Positions 51,820-62,248 of a DNA stretch of 64,000 nucleotides are shown piece by piece. How positions within the stretch are numbered: the stretch's first letter is position 1; every line of letters starts with the position of its first letter. Under the pieces are notes generated by a model that was not told where the DNA came from, did not search any database, and was given only the letters and a program-made list of their open reading frames with translations. Source of the DNA: Deltaproteobacteria bacterium. Its GTDB lineage: Bacteria > Myxococcota_A > Polyangia > Polyangiales > JADJMO01. The stretch covers positions 1-64,000 of the forward strand of contig JALHOE010000002.1 of NCBI GenBank assembly GCA_022843175.1, written 5' to 3'. Position numbers and translations under genes: made by a program.

Positions 51820-54294
51820 ATGACCACCTCCCTCATCTCGCTTCTGGACTCCGAAGGCTTCCGCGTAGCCGGTGTTGCGCATCTCGCAGGACGAGAGCCG
51901 TCCTACGTACCGCTGCCCAACGGCCTGGAACCCGTCGTGCGCGATGACGTCGTCGCGCGCCACCCCACCGGGCTGTACCGTCATCAGGCCGCGGCGCTCG
52001 ACGTCCAGCTGCAAGGCGAGGACGTCGTGCTCGCTACTCCGACGGCCTCCGGCAAGACGCTCGTCTTCACGACGTACGCCGCGCACTTGCTGCAAAGCGA
52101 TCCGACGGCTCGGATCCTCGCAGTGTACCCGGCGCGCGCTCTCATCACCGATCAGCTCGACGTCTGGAACGAAGCGCTCGCGGCGATCGGTGAAGAGGCG
52201 GGAGTCATCGATGGCCGCGTAGTCCTCGCGGCCCGGCCGGCGATCGCGAAGCGATGCCGTGTATTGCTCATGACGCCCGACGTCGTTCACGCCTGGTTGC
52301 TCGCGCGCTCGTCGGATCCGGTGTCGCGTTCGGTCCTCGACGGACTCCGCCTGATCGTCCTCGACGAAGCGCACGCGTACGAGGGCGCGTTCGGCACGCA
52401 CATGGCGTACCTGATGCGGCGCTTGGATGCGGTGTCGTGCCGTCCGCAGATCGTCGCGAGCACGGCGACGATCGCCTCGCCCGCCGACTTCATCGAGAGC
52501 CTCACCGGACGTCGTGTGACCTGTATCGACGGCTCGTTCGATGGCTCCGAGGCGCCGCCGAAGGACGTCCTGCTCGTCCGCGCGAGCCGGCCGACGCCCG
52601 ACGTGTACGCCGCGGTGATCCGCGCCGTCGCTCGAGGGAGCCGCGGGCGTTTTCTCGCCTTCGGTGACTCCCGGATGCTCGTCGAGCGGGTCGTCTCCGC
52701 GATGCATCGGCAGGGGCGCGTGGACGACGACGTCGATGCGGATGACGCGGCGCCGTCGGACGTCCTTCCATACCGCGCCGGGTACGAGGAAGAAGATCGC
52801 GCACGCATCCAGCGCGCGCTCGACGAGGGTGAGCTCGCTGGCGTCGTGGCCACGAGCGCGCTGGAGCTCGGGATCGACATTGGAACGATCGAGACCGTGG
52901 TCCTGCTCTCGAAGCCTCCCTCGATGAAGTCGTTCTGGCAGCGCTTCGGACGCGCAGGACGTCGTGCCACACGCGGTACCTGCGTGATCGTCGACGCGCA
53001 GCAGGCGATCGACGACGGGGACGACGCTCTCCGCGCGTACCTCGATCGTCCGATCGAGCCCTCGCGACTGTACCTGCAGAATCGATACATCCAGTACGCG
53101 CAGGCGCTGTGCGCGGCGCACGAGATCCGCGCCCGAGGCGACGTGCGACGCGAGGCGTTCGACTCGCTCGTTTCGACGTTCCGCGCGATGCTCGAGAACG
53201 AGCTCACGCCGACCGCGCCGGTCGAGCCCGAGCTGTTCTCGCTGAAGCAGCGAGCGCAGGGCGGTCCGCACCTCGAGTTCCCGCTGCGGACCGCCGGCGA
53301 TCGCGAGCTGCGTCTGCACTTCGGGCAGCAGCCGCTCGGGCGCGTGACGATGGGCCAGATGTTGCGCGAGGCGTATCCCGGCGCGATCCACCTGTACCTC
53401 GGTCGCGCGTACCGCGTGCTCGGCGTGAACGTCCGCCGTGAGCGCATCGATTGCCGTCGCGATCGCGCGTACCGCACGCGCCCGATCGCGCAGGCGATGG
53501 TCTTCCCCGACTTCCGCGAGCCGCTGCAGCTTCGCGTCGCGGACGGCTGTTTCGTCGGCGAGCTGCCGATGCAGGTCAGCGAGCGTGTGCTCGGCTTCCG
53601 CGAGACGCGTGGCAAGGAGTGCATCGAGCATGAGTACGGACCGCAGTCGCCCTGGGCGCAGCAACCGCTGCAGAGGTACTACGAGACGACCGGCGTCTGC
53701 TGGTTCCGCGCGGGAGGCGCGAGCATCAAGGCCGCGGAGGCGGTGCGCGACGCATTCTGCACGCGCTTCGGCATCCAACCGCAGGACGTCGGCGTTGGCG
53801 CGTTTCACGCGAAGGGATCGCCGATCGGCAGCACGCCGTGCAAGGGCGTCTGCATCTACGACGCGACGTCCGGCAGCCTGCGGCTCACCGAGTTGCTCGC
53901 GACGAACTTCGTCGAGGTGCTCGGCTTGGCCGCCGACACCGTCGAAGCGCATGGTCACACACAGCTCGCGACGGAGCTCCGCGAGCTCGCGCGCGACGCC
54001 GAAACGTGTCGACCCTGGGATCCGGGTGTCGCCGCGGTCGCTCGTCCGCATGGCGATCACCTCGTCGAAGTGATCGCGCCCGGGCAGACGGCGCTCTACT
54101 TCGGTGGGGCCGAGCCGGAGCAGGTCGAGATCCGCGACGTGCGCTACACGCCGCACGGCGTGATGTACGTCATCGAGCCGCCGACGCGTGCCGGCCGCCG
54201 CATGGTCGCGGTCAGCGCGGTGAAGCCGCTCGGCGGCGAGACACGCATGACGTGGTGGGACCTCACCGAGGGCTGCGAGGTTCGCGCGGCCTGA
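51820..54294 (+). CDS. MrfA/YprA-like SF2 helicase
   Basis: The 824-residue product has a Q-like L-Y-R-H-Q, Walker A P74-T-A-S-G-K-T80, D182-E-A-H with A-Y-E-G-A-F-G-T-H, motif III S-T-A-T-I, then A-L-E-L-G-I-D-I-G and Q-R-F-G-R-A-G-R-R in domain 2. This is the MrfA/YprA order. The C-terminal 400 residues hold scattered cysteines (E-C-I-E-H, V-C-W-F, P-C-K-G-V-C), a possible metal site. MrfA works in DNA repair; DISARM-type helicases are relatives. It follows the Lon-like operon and ends two bases from a convergent gene. Confidence 0.88.
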   Translation: MTTSLISLLDSEGFRVAGVAHLAGREPSYVPLPNGLEPVVRDDVVARHPTGLYRHQAAALDVQLQGEDVVLATPTASGKTLVFTTYAAHLLQSDPTARILAVYPARALITDQLDVWNEALAAIGEEAGVIDGRVVLAARPAIAKRCRVLLMTPDVVHAWLLARSSDPVSRSVLDGLRLIVLDEAHAYEGAFGTHMAYLMRRLDAVSCRPQIVASTATIASPADFIESLTGRRVTCIDGSFDGSEAPPKDVLLVRASRPTPDVYAAVIRAVARGSRGRFLAFGDSRMLVERVVSAMHRQGRVDDDVDADDAAPSDVLPYRAGYEEEDRARIQRALDEGELAGVVATSALELGIDIGTIETVVLLSKPPSMKSFWQRFGRAGRRATRGTCVIVDAQQAIDDGDDALRAYLDRPIEPSRLYLQNRYIQYAQALCAAHEIRARGDVRREAFDSLVSTFRAMLENELTPTAPVEPELFSLKQRAQGGPHLEFPLRTAGDRELRLHFGQQPLGRVTMGQMLREAYPGAIHLYLGRAYRVLGVNVRRERIDCRRDRAYRTRPIAQAMVFPDFREPLQLRVADGCFVGELPMQVSERVLGFRETRGKECIEHEYGPQSPWAQQPLQRYYETTGVCWFRAGGASIKAAEAVRDAFCTRFGIQPQDVGVGAFHAKGSPIGSTPCKGVCIYDATSGSLRLTELLATNFVEVLGLAADTVEAHGHTQLATELRELARDAETCRPWDPGVAAVARPHGDHLVEVIAPGQTALYFGGAEPEQVEIRDVRYTPHGVMYVIEPPTRAGRRMVAVSAVKPLGGETRMTWWDLTEGCEVRAA

Positions 54295-54296
54295 GG

Positions 54297-55643
54297 TTAC
54301 TTTTCCGCCGCCTCTGGGATCTGCAGCTGCTTGTACAGCCGCTCAGCCTCCGCGTCCGCGCCTGTGCGATAGAGAACCCGCACGCAGATGTGCGGACCCT
54401 TCTTTCCTTCCTGGCTCTTCAAGCAGGTTTCATAGAAGAGACGCGAGGCACCTGTTGCGCGCTCCGTGCCGGTGGTCGCGAAGCTGAGCGGGTCATCGTA
54501 GGTGACTCGCTTCGCTGCGTTCTTGTGTTGCTCCGCGGTGTCCTCGCGGCACGCGTAGAGTCGCACACTGATGTCCTGAGTCGCGACTACATCGACTCGT
54601 TGCTCGCTGCGGTGCTCCTCGATCATCGAGAACGGAAGCTTCACCGTCCAACCCTTGCTGTCTGAGGAGATCCGCAGCGCATCGATGCGTGGCGCGGTGC
54701 TCGCCGTTGCGGACGTCGTTGGCGCGACAGCCGAATCGGCCGCGCTCGGCACCGCGGTGGGGACGTTCGTGGCGGCGCCGGCGGCGCCCGAACCCACCGC
54801 AGCGGGCGCGACGGAGTCTCTCGGTGAAGATCGCGGTTCGTCTCCAGCTTCTCGTTGGCGACGCAGCAGTGCAGTGACAGCCACGCCAATCGCGACGCCG
54901 GTGAGCATCATTCCCAGAAGAAGCCATCGGCGAGCTCGCGTTCCGGCGCCGCGTGCACCGTCCCTATTTCGTCGATCCGAACCGGTCTCGGTCGACTCGG
55001 TGAGGCGCGCCTCGAGACTGGTGTTCGCCGCTCGTAAGGTCGCGATTTCGGCGTTGCGAGCGGCCGTCATCTCCCCCAACTGCGCTTCGAGGCGCTGCCG
55101 GGCAACGCGTTCCTCTCGCAACGTCGCTTCAATCTCGCTTGAAAGTATTCGCGGACCCTTCGGCCTTGGTCCCTCGCTCAGTCGCCGAAGGCGGTCAGCG
55201 TGCTTCCGGAGCTGGTTGGCAAGACTGGCGTCGAGGTCCCAATGCCTCTCGGCTTCGCTCGCAAACCACGTCGTAGCGCCGGCCAACAAACCAACGGCAA
55301 CCCACGCCTCGGCCCATGGCGGGTTCTCGGCCGCCCACGCTCGAACGTGTGCACCCTGGTTCCCAAGATGCTGAAGGGTGGGCAGCCATTGGTCGAGCGC
55401 GCGGTGCTTCGCACTCGCGCGCTTACTCAGCTCCGACAGGTCGGGGGACTTCCCGCCGCTCCCCGCGAATGGGTCCTTCTTCTCCTCGCGTACGAGGATC
55501 GCAGCGCACAGTGCTTCTGCGGCGCGCCGCGCATTCCAAAGCGCGGCGTCCGGGCGGCGCTCGGCGTCGTCGAGGATTTGGACGAGGCACGAGGCCAACG
55601 CCTTTGCGTAGTCGCAGAATGCCTCGTCGACCTGGCCACCCAT
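54297..55643 (-). CDS. HEPN/DUF4145-like protein with coiled coil and membrane helix
   Basis: The 448-residue product begins with a helical domain whose L-Q-H-L-G-N-Q-G-A-H (about residue 92) recalls DUF4145-like HEPN sequences and parallels L-G-N-V-S-A-H in the gene at 45347. A coiled coil follows (about 165-215), then basic residues, a membrane helix (W-L-L-L-G-M-M-L-T-G-V-A-I-G-V-A-V, about 240-258), an Ala/Ser/Pro linker and an extracytoplasmic domain of about 120 residues with three cysteines. This is a cytoplasm-to-periplasm sensor layout. The function is unknown. Confidence 0.65.
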   Translation of the reverse strand: MGGQVDEAFCDYAKALASCLVQILDDAERRPDAALWNARRAAEALCAAILVREEKKDPFAGSGGKSPDLSELSKRASAKHRALDQWLPTLQHLGNQGAHVRAWAAENPPWAEAWVAVGLLAGATTWFASEAERHWDLDASLANQLRKHADRLRRLSEGPRPKGPRILSSEIEATLREERVARQRLEAQLGEMTAARNAEIATLRAANTSLEARLTESTETGSDRRNRDGARGAGTRARRWLLLGMMLTGVAIGVAVTALLRRQREAGDEPRSSPRDSVAPAAVGSGAAGAATNVPTAVPSAADSAVAPTTSATASTAPRIDALRISSDSKGWTVKLPFSMIEEHRSEQRVDVVATQDISVRLYACREDTAEQHKNAAKRVTYDDPLSFATTGTERATGASRLFYETCLKSQEGKKGPHICVRVLYRTGADAEAERLYKQLQIPEAAEK

Positions 55644-55752
55644 CGCGTCGCGTGAGGTTACCTGCGGCTCATGCGCGGCGCGACGTCGACGTGCGCGAGC
55701 CGAGCGCCGCCGCCACGGGCGAATATCGAGGTCACGGTAGACGAGCGCGAAA

Positions 55753-58191
55753 CTAGCCGATGTCCATCATCGTCCCCGGTCGCTTGTGGAGGTAGTATCG
55801 GTCGAACGTGTCGAGGAAGCGCGCTGCACACACGTACCAGAAGTTCGGCCCGGCCTTCTCGCTCGCCACGATGCCTCGCGCAGCCGCGTCCTCGAGCGCC
55901 TTCGCGGACGGGAGGTAGCCACGCTCGCGCGCGCGGAAGTCGCGGTTGTGACCCGCGCTCGGCATGTCGGCGTGCAGCATCTCGTGGAACATCAGGTACT
56001 CGAGGACGAAGTACGGGATGTCGGGCGAGTCGAGGACGCAATTCACCGTGATGCTCCGGTCCGAATACCGATAGAAGCCCCAGAGCCGCGGGTTTGGCCG
56101 CTCGCTCCACCGCAGTTCGCCGACGTTCGGCGCGCCGTTCGGGAAGTGCCGCTTCACGCTCGCGACGCTGTCGCGGAGCGCGGCGAGCGAGTACCCGGCC
56201 TGCGTCGGGGACCATGGGGCCGGCGGGGTCTGCGGAACGATGCGCTCGACCTCGGGGATGACCGTGGGCCGCGGCGGCGTCAGTAGGTTGATGCGCTCTC
56301 GCGTGACGTCCTCGAAGAACGCGTGGAGGTCGTCGCGATACACGCTGCGGCACGCGCTCTTCGCGTTCCACACCTGCTCGATCATCTGACGCTCGTCCTG
56401 CGGCGTCATGTTCGCGGAGACGATGCGCTCCGCGAGCGTGCGCGGATCGAACTCGCGCTTCTCCTCGAACGTGTAGTGCTCGATCTCGCAACCCTTGCGC
56501 TTCGCGTCGAGCATGGCCTTCACATCGGCCCAGCGCGGAAGCGGATCGGGAACATCCGCGAAGTACCGCCGCACGAGGTCGCGGGCAACGTCCTCGGTGA
56601 TGTCCGCGGGGATGCTGTCCGCGTTCCGGTGCGCGGCGAGCATCGCGGCATAGCCGGCGACCTGATTGTCGAAGACCATCACGCTCCGGCGTTGCTGATC
56701 GTCCTCGAACGGCTCGTTCCATGCGTACCAGCTGTGCGGCAGGCATTGGAAGACGCCGGTGAACTGCCCGCGCACGTTGCTCTGAAGGAGCCGATACGCC
56801 TCGCGAACGAGCTCCATCGGGACGACGACGACCTGCGCGCCACTGCGCACCGAGGGCGTCTGCTCGACATCGTCGGCTTGACGGAGCGCGTACTCGGCGT
56901 CGAGGACGTTGAACTGCTCCCACGTGTCGAGGAACGTCACGAGGTGCGCAACGTCGTTCCCGCCGGACTGCTTTCCTCGGAGCGCGCGGCCCACCATCTG
57001 CGAGAGGAGCCCCTCGGATCGCGTGGGCCGCGCGATGAACACGGTGCGCGTGTGCGGCGCGTCGAACCCCTCCGTGAGCATCTCGACGTTCACGAGCACG
57101 TCCGGTTTGCGCCGGTCGCGGTACCGCTCGATTACCTCTTGGGCATCCTTGCGGCTGTAGTCAACGTAGTCCGCATCGACCCCGCGGTTCTTGAACTCTT
57201 CGGCGAGCGTCGCCGCGTGCAGCGAGTCCGCAGCAAAGACGATCGTCGGACCGTAGACGTCGCGCTTCGAAACGTAGTGGTCGACGATGAGCGCGTTGCG
57301 ATGGGCGTTCTTCGCGAGGCGGCGCAGGACGTGCGGACCGATCTCTCCGTAGCGCGCGAGGTGCTTGTAGTCGGCGTCGGTGAAGTCCTTCTCGAAGTTG
57401 ACCTGCGTCTTCACCGTCTCGAACGCCGGCGCCGCGAGGATCCCCTTCTCGGTCAGCTCGCGACGTGTGACCTGATAGATCACCTTCTGATCGAAGAGCG
57501 CGGCGAGACGGCGCTCATCCTCGTCGCTCGCTCGCACTGGTGTCGCCGTGAGCCCGAGGAGCTTGCAGCCCAAGCTCTTCAGCCCGCGAAGGAGGCGCGC
57601 ATACCCGGGCGCGGGGGCGTGGTGCGCCTCGTCGACGACGACGAAGACGCCGTGCTGTGCCTCGTCGACGTACTGCTGTACGAATCCGCGGTTGCCCTCG
57701 AGCACCGCGGTCTGCATCGAGGAGAAGACGACGTCGTGGTCGCGGCTCACCGTCGACCACTTCGCATCGCTCGACGACGTCGCGATCAGGTTGAGTGACG
57801 CCTTCGGGAAGGCGGCGTTCCCGAGGGTTCGGAACGTCGACATCGCTTGGCGCAGGAGGCTGCGCCGATGCGCGAGCCAAAGCACGCGACCGCCGCGGCG
57901 CACGTGTTGTTCGAGCAGCCACTGTGCTGCGAGCACCGTCTTCCCGGCCCCCGTCGGGAGAACGACGACCCCGGACTGGCGGCACTCATTAATGTAGTGG
58001 GCGGTCATCCGATCCCAGGCGGCGAGCTGGTGGTCGCGGGGCTTCATCGGCAGCGCGACGTCGCGCACGCGCAGACGAAGGTCGGATTCCCATGCCGATG
58101 CCGCATGCGCCGCTGGCGCGCCCGTCCGATGGACGGCGCGGCGAGAGTGATTGACGGCGTGGGAGGCGTGAGTCGAAGGCGGCGTTTTCAT
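55753..58191 (-). CDS. DEAH helicase fused to a SprT-like metalloprotease
   Basis: From the ATG at 58191 the protein has 812 residues (a GTG at 58239 adds 16; a later M49 starts the conserved part). SF2 motifs: P79-T-G-A-G-K-T85, D187-E-A-H-H, L-T-A-T-P, and M-V-G-R-A-L-R-G. From about residue 660 a SprT-like domain follows with H736-E-M-L-H740 (HExxH) and a third ligand in G-H-N-R-D-F. SprT/Spartan proteases cut DNA-crosslinked proteins. A helicase joined to this could strip or destroy proteins bound to invading DNA. The XRE gene lies upstream on the same strand. Confidence 0.85.
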   Translation of the reverse strand: MKTPPSTHASHAVNHSRRAVHRTGAPAAHAASAWESDLRLRVRDVALPMKPRDHQLAAWDRMTAHYINECRQSGVVVLPTGAGKTVLAAQWLLEQHVRRGGRVLWLAHRRSLLRQAMSTFRTLGNAAFPKASLNLIATSSSDAKWSTVSRDHDVVFSSMQTAVLEGNRGFVQQYVDEAQHGVFVVVDEAHHAPAPGYARLLRGLKSLGCKLLGLTATPVRASDEDERRLAALFDQKVIYQVTRRELTEKGILAAPAFETVKTQVNFEKDFTDADYKHLARYGEIGPHVLRRLAKNAHRNALIVDHYVSKRDVYGPTIVFAADSLHAATLAEEFKNRGVDADYVDYSRKDAQEVIERYRDRRKPDVLVNVEMLTEGFDAPHTRTVFIARPTRSEGLLSQMVGRALRGKQSGGNDVAHLVTFLDTWEQFNVLDAEYALRQADDVEQTPSVRSGAQVVVVPMELVREAYRLLQSNVRGQFTGVFQCLPHSWYAWNEPFEDDQQRRSVMVFDNQVAGYAAMLAAHRNADSIPADITEDVARDLVRRYFADVPDPLPRWADVKAMLDAKRKGCEIEHYTFEEKREFDPRTLAERIVSANMTPQDERQMIEQVWNAKSACRSVYRDDLHAFFEDVTRERINLLTPPRPTVIPEVERIVPQTPPAPWSPTQAGYSLAALRDSVASVKRHFPNGAPNVGELRWSERPNPRLWGFYRYSDRSITVNCVLDSPDIPYFVLEYLMFHEMLHADMPSAGHNRDFRARERGYLPSAKALEDAAARGIVASEKAGPNFWYVCAARFLDTFDRYYLHKRPGTMMDIG

Positions 58192-58239
58192 GCCGTCGAG
58201 ACGCGTGAGCGCGGGCGATCTGACAAGCAGCGGGCGCAC

Positions 58240-58546
58240 CTCGTCCCGCGCAGGGGGGCTTGCGAGTCGTGTCGTCGTTCGACGGCGTCGTCGGTCACGG
58301 CGTCGTTCGGCACCGCGCGATGCCGGCTTCTCGGAACCCCTCCCGTGCGCACGCTAGCGTCCTGTTGCTGGTGGGTATGCTCGCGGCGCGTCCCTACAAC
58401 GCCCGGATCAAGCAAATCTCCGTCGGATCGGGCGCCCTGAGCATCGCCGACGAGGGGTCGTCGGCGATGCAAACGGAGCCAGGAGGCTTCTCGTGAGCCA
58501 GCGGAGGGGCTGAACGCGTGAGCAGTCGTTGGCGGGTGGCTGCGGG
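58240..58546. other. Gap upstream of the helicase-SprT gene
   Basis: These 307 bases hold no convincing gene. They follow the XRE stop and would contain the promoter of the helicase-SprT gene if it is transcribed separately. I see no strong repeat or hairpin. Confidence 0.5.
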
Positions 58547-58807
58547 TCACCGTTCGCGGCGGGTGCCCTCGGTCGACTGCGGCGGTCGCAAGAGCTCCCA
58601 GAAGTCGACGCCGATCGCGTGCGCGATCACCGCGAGCGTGCGGACCGTCGGGTTCACCGCGCCCTGCTCGATCCGCTGCCAGCGCTTGTACGGGATGCCC
58701 GACACGCGCGCGGCGTCTTCCTGGGTGAGGTCGGCAGCGAGCCGCGCCTCCGCGATCCGGCGGCCCAAGGTCCGCAGCAAACGCCGCGTCGGGACGTCCT
58801 TCCGCAC
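58547..58807 (-). CDS. XRE-family (Cro/CI-type) transcriptional regulator
   Basis: The 86-residue protein is essentially one helix-turn-helix: R-R-I-A-E-A-R-L-A-A-D-L-T-Q-E-D-A-A, recognition helix near R-W-Q-R-I-E-Q-G, then T-V-R-T-L-A-V-I-A-H-A-I-G-V-D-F-W-E-L. It starts at a GTG, divergent from the kinase operon, with a perfect palindrome in the shared promoter. It could also affect the downstream helicase-SprT gene on its own strand. It is a likely repressor; inducer unknown. Confidence 0.9.
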   Translation of the reverse strand: MRKDVPTRRLLRTLGRRIAEARLAADLTQEDAARVSGIPYKRWQRIEQGAVNPTVRTLAVIAHAIGVDFWELLRPPQSTEGTRRER

Positions 58808-58842
58808 GGGCTGGACCTACCGGCATTGGCGGCGCGCCGACC

Positions 58843-58858
58843 CCTCACTAAAGTGAGG
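58843..58858. promoter_or_regulatory. Palindromic operator candidate between XRE and kinase genes
   Basis: CCTCACT-AA-AGTGAGG is a perfect 7-bp inverted repeat with a 2-base centre. It lies 8 bases before the kinase ATG and 35 bases from the XRE start, overlapping the region where the ribosome site is expected. Size and symmetry suit a dimeric XRE regulator. Binding is inferred. Confidence 0.6.
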
Positions 58859-58866
58859 TGTTGAAG

Positions 58867-60224
<1,358 letters not shown>

Positions 60225-60225
<1 letters not shown>

Positions 60226-61118
60226 TGCGGGGCCTGGCAGCGCTCTCGGTCGTCTTGATCGCTGCACCGGCGAACGCCGCGAGCGTCGAAGACGCGCGTG
60301 GGACCGCGCGCACGCTGTTCAATGAGGGCCTCGATCTCCGAAACGCCGGCGATCACGTCGGCGCAATCGCGAAGTTCAAGGCCGCGGACGCGACTTTTCC
60401 GACACCGAAGATCCGCCTCGAGCTCGCGCGCGAGCTCGTGACGTTGCGGCGTTTCGTGGAGGCGCGCGCGGTGCTTGCTTCGATTCCTTCGCTCGCCGTC
60501 GAGCCAAAGGACGAAGGGAAGTACGAGGGTGTTCGCGCCGAGGCCACCGCACTCGCCATCGACCTCGAGCGACGTGTCCCGAAGCTACGCATCACCGCGC
60601 CGGGGGCACGCGCGATCGTCATCGACGGCCGCGAGGCATCCGCGGGCGTCGTCGCCGTGGATCCGGGCCGTCACGTGATCGTCGTTCGTCGAGACGCGAA
60701 GACCGATACTCGCGAGGTCGACGTTGCCGAGGGCGACGACGTGACCCTGCGCTTCGACGAGCCTGCGCGTGCGAGTTCCGCTCGGGCAATCCCGACCGTC
60801 AGCATCGGGTTGTTCGTTGTCTCGGGTGCCGCGCTGATCGCGGGCGGCGCGTTCGCCTGGTCGGCGCGTGGAACCTACGACGATTCGGCGCCGCACTGCG
60901 GAGTCGGTGGCCGCGCGAACGCGTGCGATCCGGAAGGACTTCGTCTGCGGTCGACGGCGGGGACCCGCGCGGACATCGCGACCGTCGCCTTCATCGTCGC
61001 GGGCGTCGCGGCCGCGGGCGGCATCCTGGTGTGGAGCTGGCCGACGTCGAGCGCGACCAAGGCCTCGGTGGGTTTGCGTGTCGGTCCCGGCGCGCTGGCG
61101 TTCACGGGGAGCTTCTAG
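60225..61118 (+). CDS. Exported TPR/PEGA-like membrane protein
   Basis: The 297-residue product has a signal peptide (A-A-P-A-N-A-A), a helical TPR-like pair (L-F-N-E-G-L-D-L-R-N-A-G-D-H-V-G-A-I-A), a PEGA-like beta part (V-D-P-G-R-H-V-I-V-V-R) and two C-terminal membrane helices around 200 and 250. This layout is common beside myxobacterial kinases. It overlaps the kinase and the next lipoprotein gene by one base each, so it is a fixed operon member. Confidence 0.8.
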
Positions 61119-61747
61119 TGCGCGGCGCGTGGCTCGCTCTCGCAGTGTGTGCCTGCGGATGCCGCGCGATCCTCGGTATCGAGGACGGCGCGCCGGCGCA
61201 GTTCGAGACCGACGCGTCCTCGTCACTCGATGCGCTGGCCGATACCGCGACGGACGGCATCGTCGCGGACGTGGTCGACACCGCGGTCGACACCGCGGAG
61301 GTCGTCGACGGTGCGTTCGAGGGATGCGGCATAGTGGTCGGAACGATGATCGTTGAGGCGCTCAAGACCACGGCGGAGTTCGGCAAGCCCGGGGCGATGC
61401 TCGATGGCAACGTCGAAACGGTCTGGGGACCCGGCGACTACCGAACGCGCATCCGCTTGAATTTCCCGCGGCCGTTGACGATCGCGAGCGCGCGGATCGC
61501 CGCGTACGCGACGCCCGCGGGCGCGACGGAGAGCTACAAGTTCACAGGCTGGATCGGCGGAACGGCGATCGCGATCGGGACCCATACGGTCGTTGTGCCG
61601 AACAACGCGCCGCCGCAGTGGCTTCCGAGCATGGCCCTCGGCCCCGGCACCTACGACGCGATCACGATCGAGATCGAGGGTGGGGCGTCGTGGGTGGCGA
61701 TCGGGGAACTGGCGTTTGGAAGCACGGTCGGGACGTGCTCGTCGTGA
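61118..61747 (+). CDS. Lipoprotein with C-R-A-I-L-G-I-E-D-G mature end, discoidin-like domain
   Basis: The 209-residue product begins at a GTG overlapping a TAG. The mature lipoprotein starts C-R-A-I-L-G-I-E-D-G, then a Thr/Asp/Val linker. The C-terminal about 140 residues look like a discoidin/F5-F8 type beta sandwich (L-D-G-N-V-E-T-V-W, I-R-L-N-F-P-R-P-L-T-I-A-S-A-R-I-A, W-V-A-I-G-E-L). Such domains bind surface carbohydrate. The binding target is unknown. It overlaps the next lipoprotein by one base. Confidence 0.75.
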   Translation: MRGAWLALAVCACGCRAILGIEDGAPAQFETDASSSLDALADTATDGIVADVVDTAVDTAEVVDGAFEGCGIVVGTMIVEALKTTAEFGKPGAMLDGNVETVWGPGDYRTRIRLNFPRPLTIASARIAAYATPAGATESYKFTGWIGGTAIAIGTHTVVVPNNAPPQWLPSMALGPGTYDAITIEIEGGASWVAIGELAFGSTVGTCSS

Positions 61748-62214
61748 TGGTCCCTCGCCCGATCGCCTTCGGGCGGTTCCTCCGCGCACTCAGCGCGTTC
61801 ATCCTCGCGGGCACGCTCGGGTGTCGTGCCGTTCTCGGCATTGAGGACGGCGAACCTCCGAGCGAGCCCGCGGGAGCAGATGTTGCGCCGCTGCACGACG
61901 TGGGCGGCGCTGGCGATGCGATTGCGGCCGACGGCGATTCCGCGACCGGCACGTACGGGACCATCGCGTGCGGGGCCGAGGTGTGCAACACGAACAGCGC
62001 ACTCGGACCGGTGAAGGGCTGCTGCGTACCCGCCGACGGAGCCGCGCCGTTCTGCGCGAACTCGTGCGCCATGGGGAAGCTCCTCGGTTGCGATGATCGC
62101 TTGGACTGCCTGGCCCTCGGGAAGTCGTCGTCGATCTGCTGCACGTACGCCGACGGCACGGGCACATACTGCCGCGCGGACACGGCGTGTGCAGGTGGTC
62201 GTGAGCTTCCCTGA
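61747..62214 (+). CDS. Cys-rich lipoprotein with C-R-A-V-L-G-I-E-D-G mature end
   Basis: The 155-residue product shares the mature end with the preceding gene, showing a common origin for the N-terminus. After an Asp/Ala linker it has ten or more cysteines (C-G-A-E-V-C, G-C-C-V, C-A-N-S-C, S-I-C-C) in a compact, probably disulfide-linked domain. It is last in the kinase operon, followed by a strong hairpin. The role is unknown. Confidence 0.75.
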   Translation: MVPRPIAFGRFLRALSAFILAGTLGCRAVLGIEDGEPPSEPAGADVAPLHDVGGAGDAIAADGDSATGTYGTIACGAEVCNTNSALGPVKGCCVPADGAAPFCANSCAMGKLLGCDDRLDCLALGKSSSICCTYADGTGTYCRADTACAGGRELP

Positions 62215-62248
62215 GTTGGGAAATTCCCCGCTCGTGCGTTGACAACAA

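Noticed and set aside
58188-58826. Longer minus-strand frame across the XRE gene and the gap
   Set aside because: It is an Arg/Pro-rich frame overlapping a clear XRE gene in another frame.
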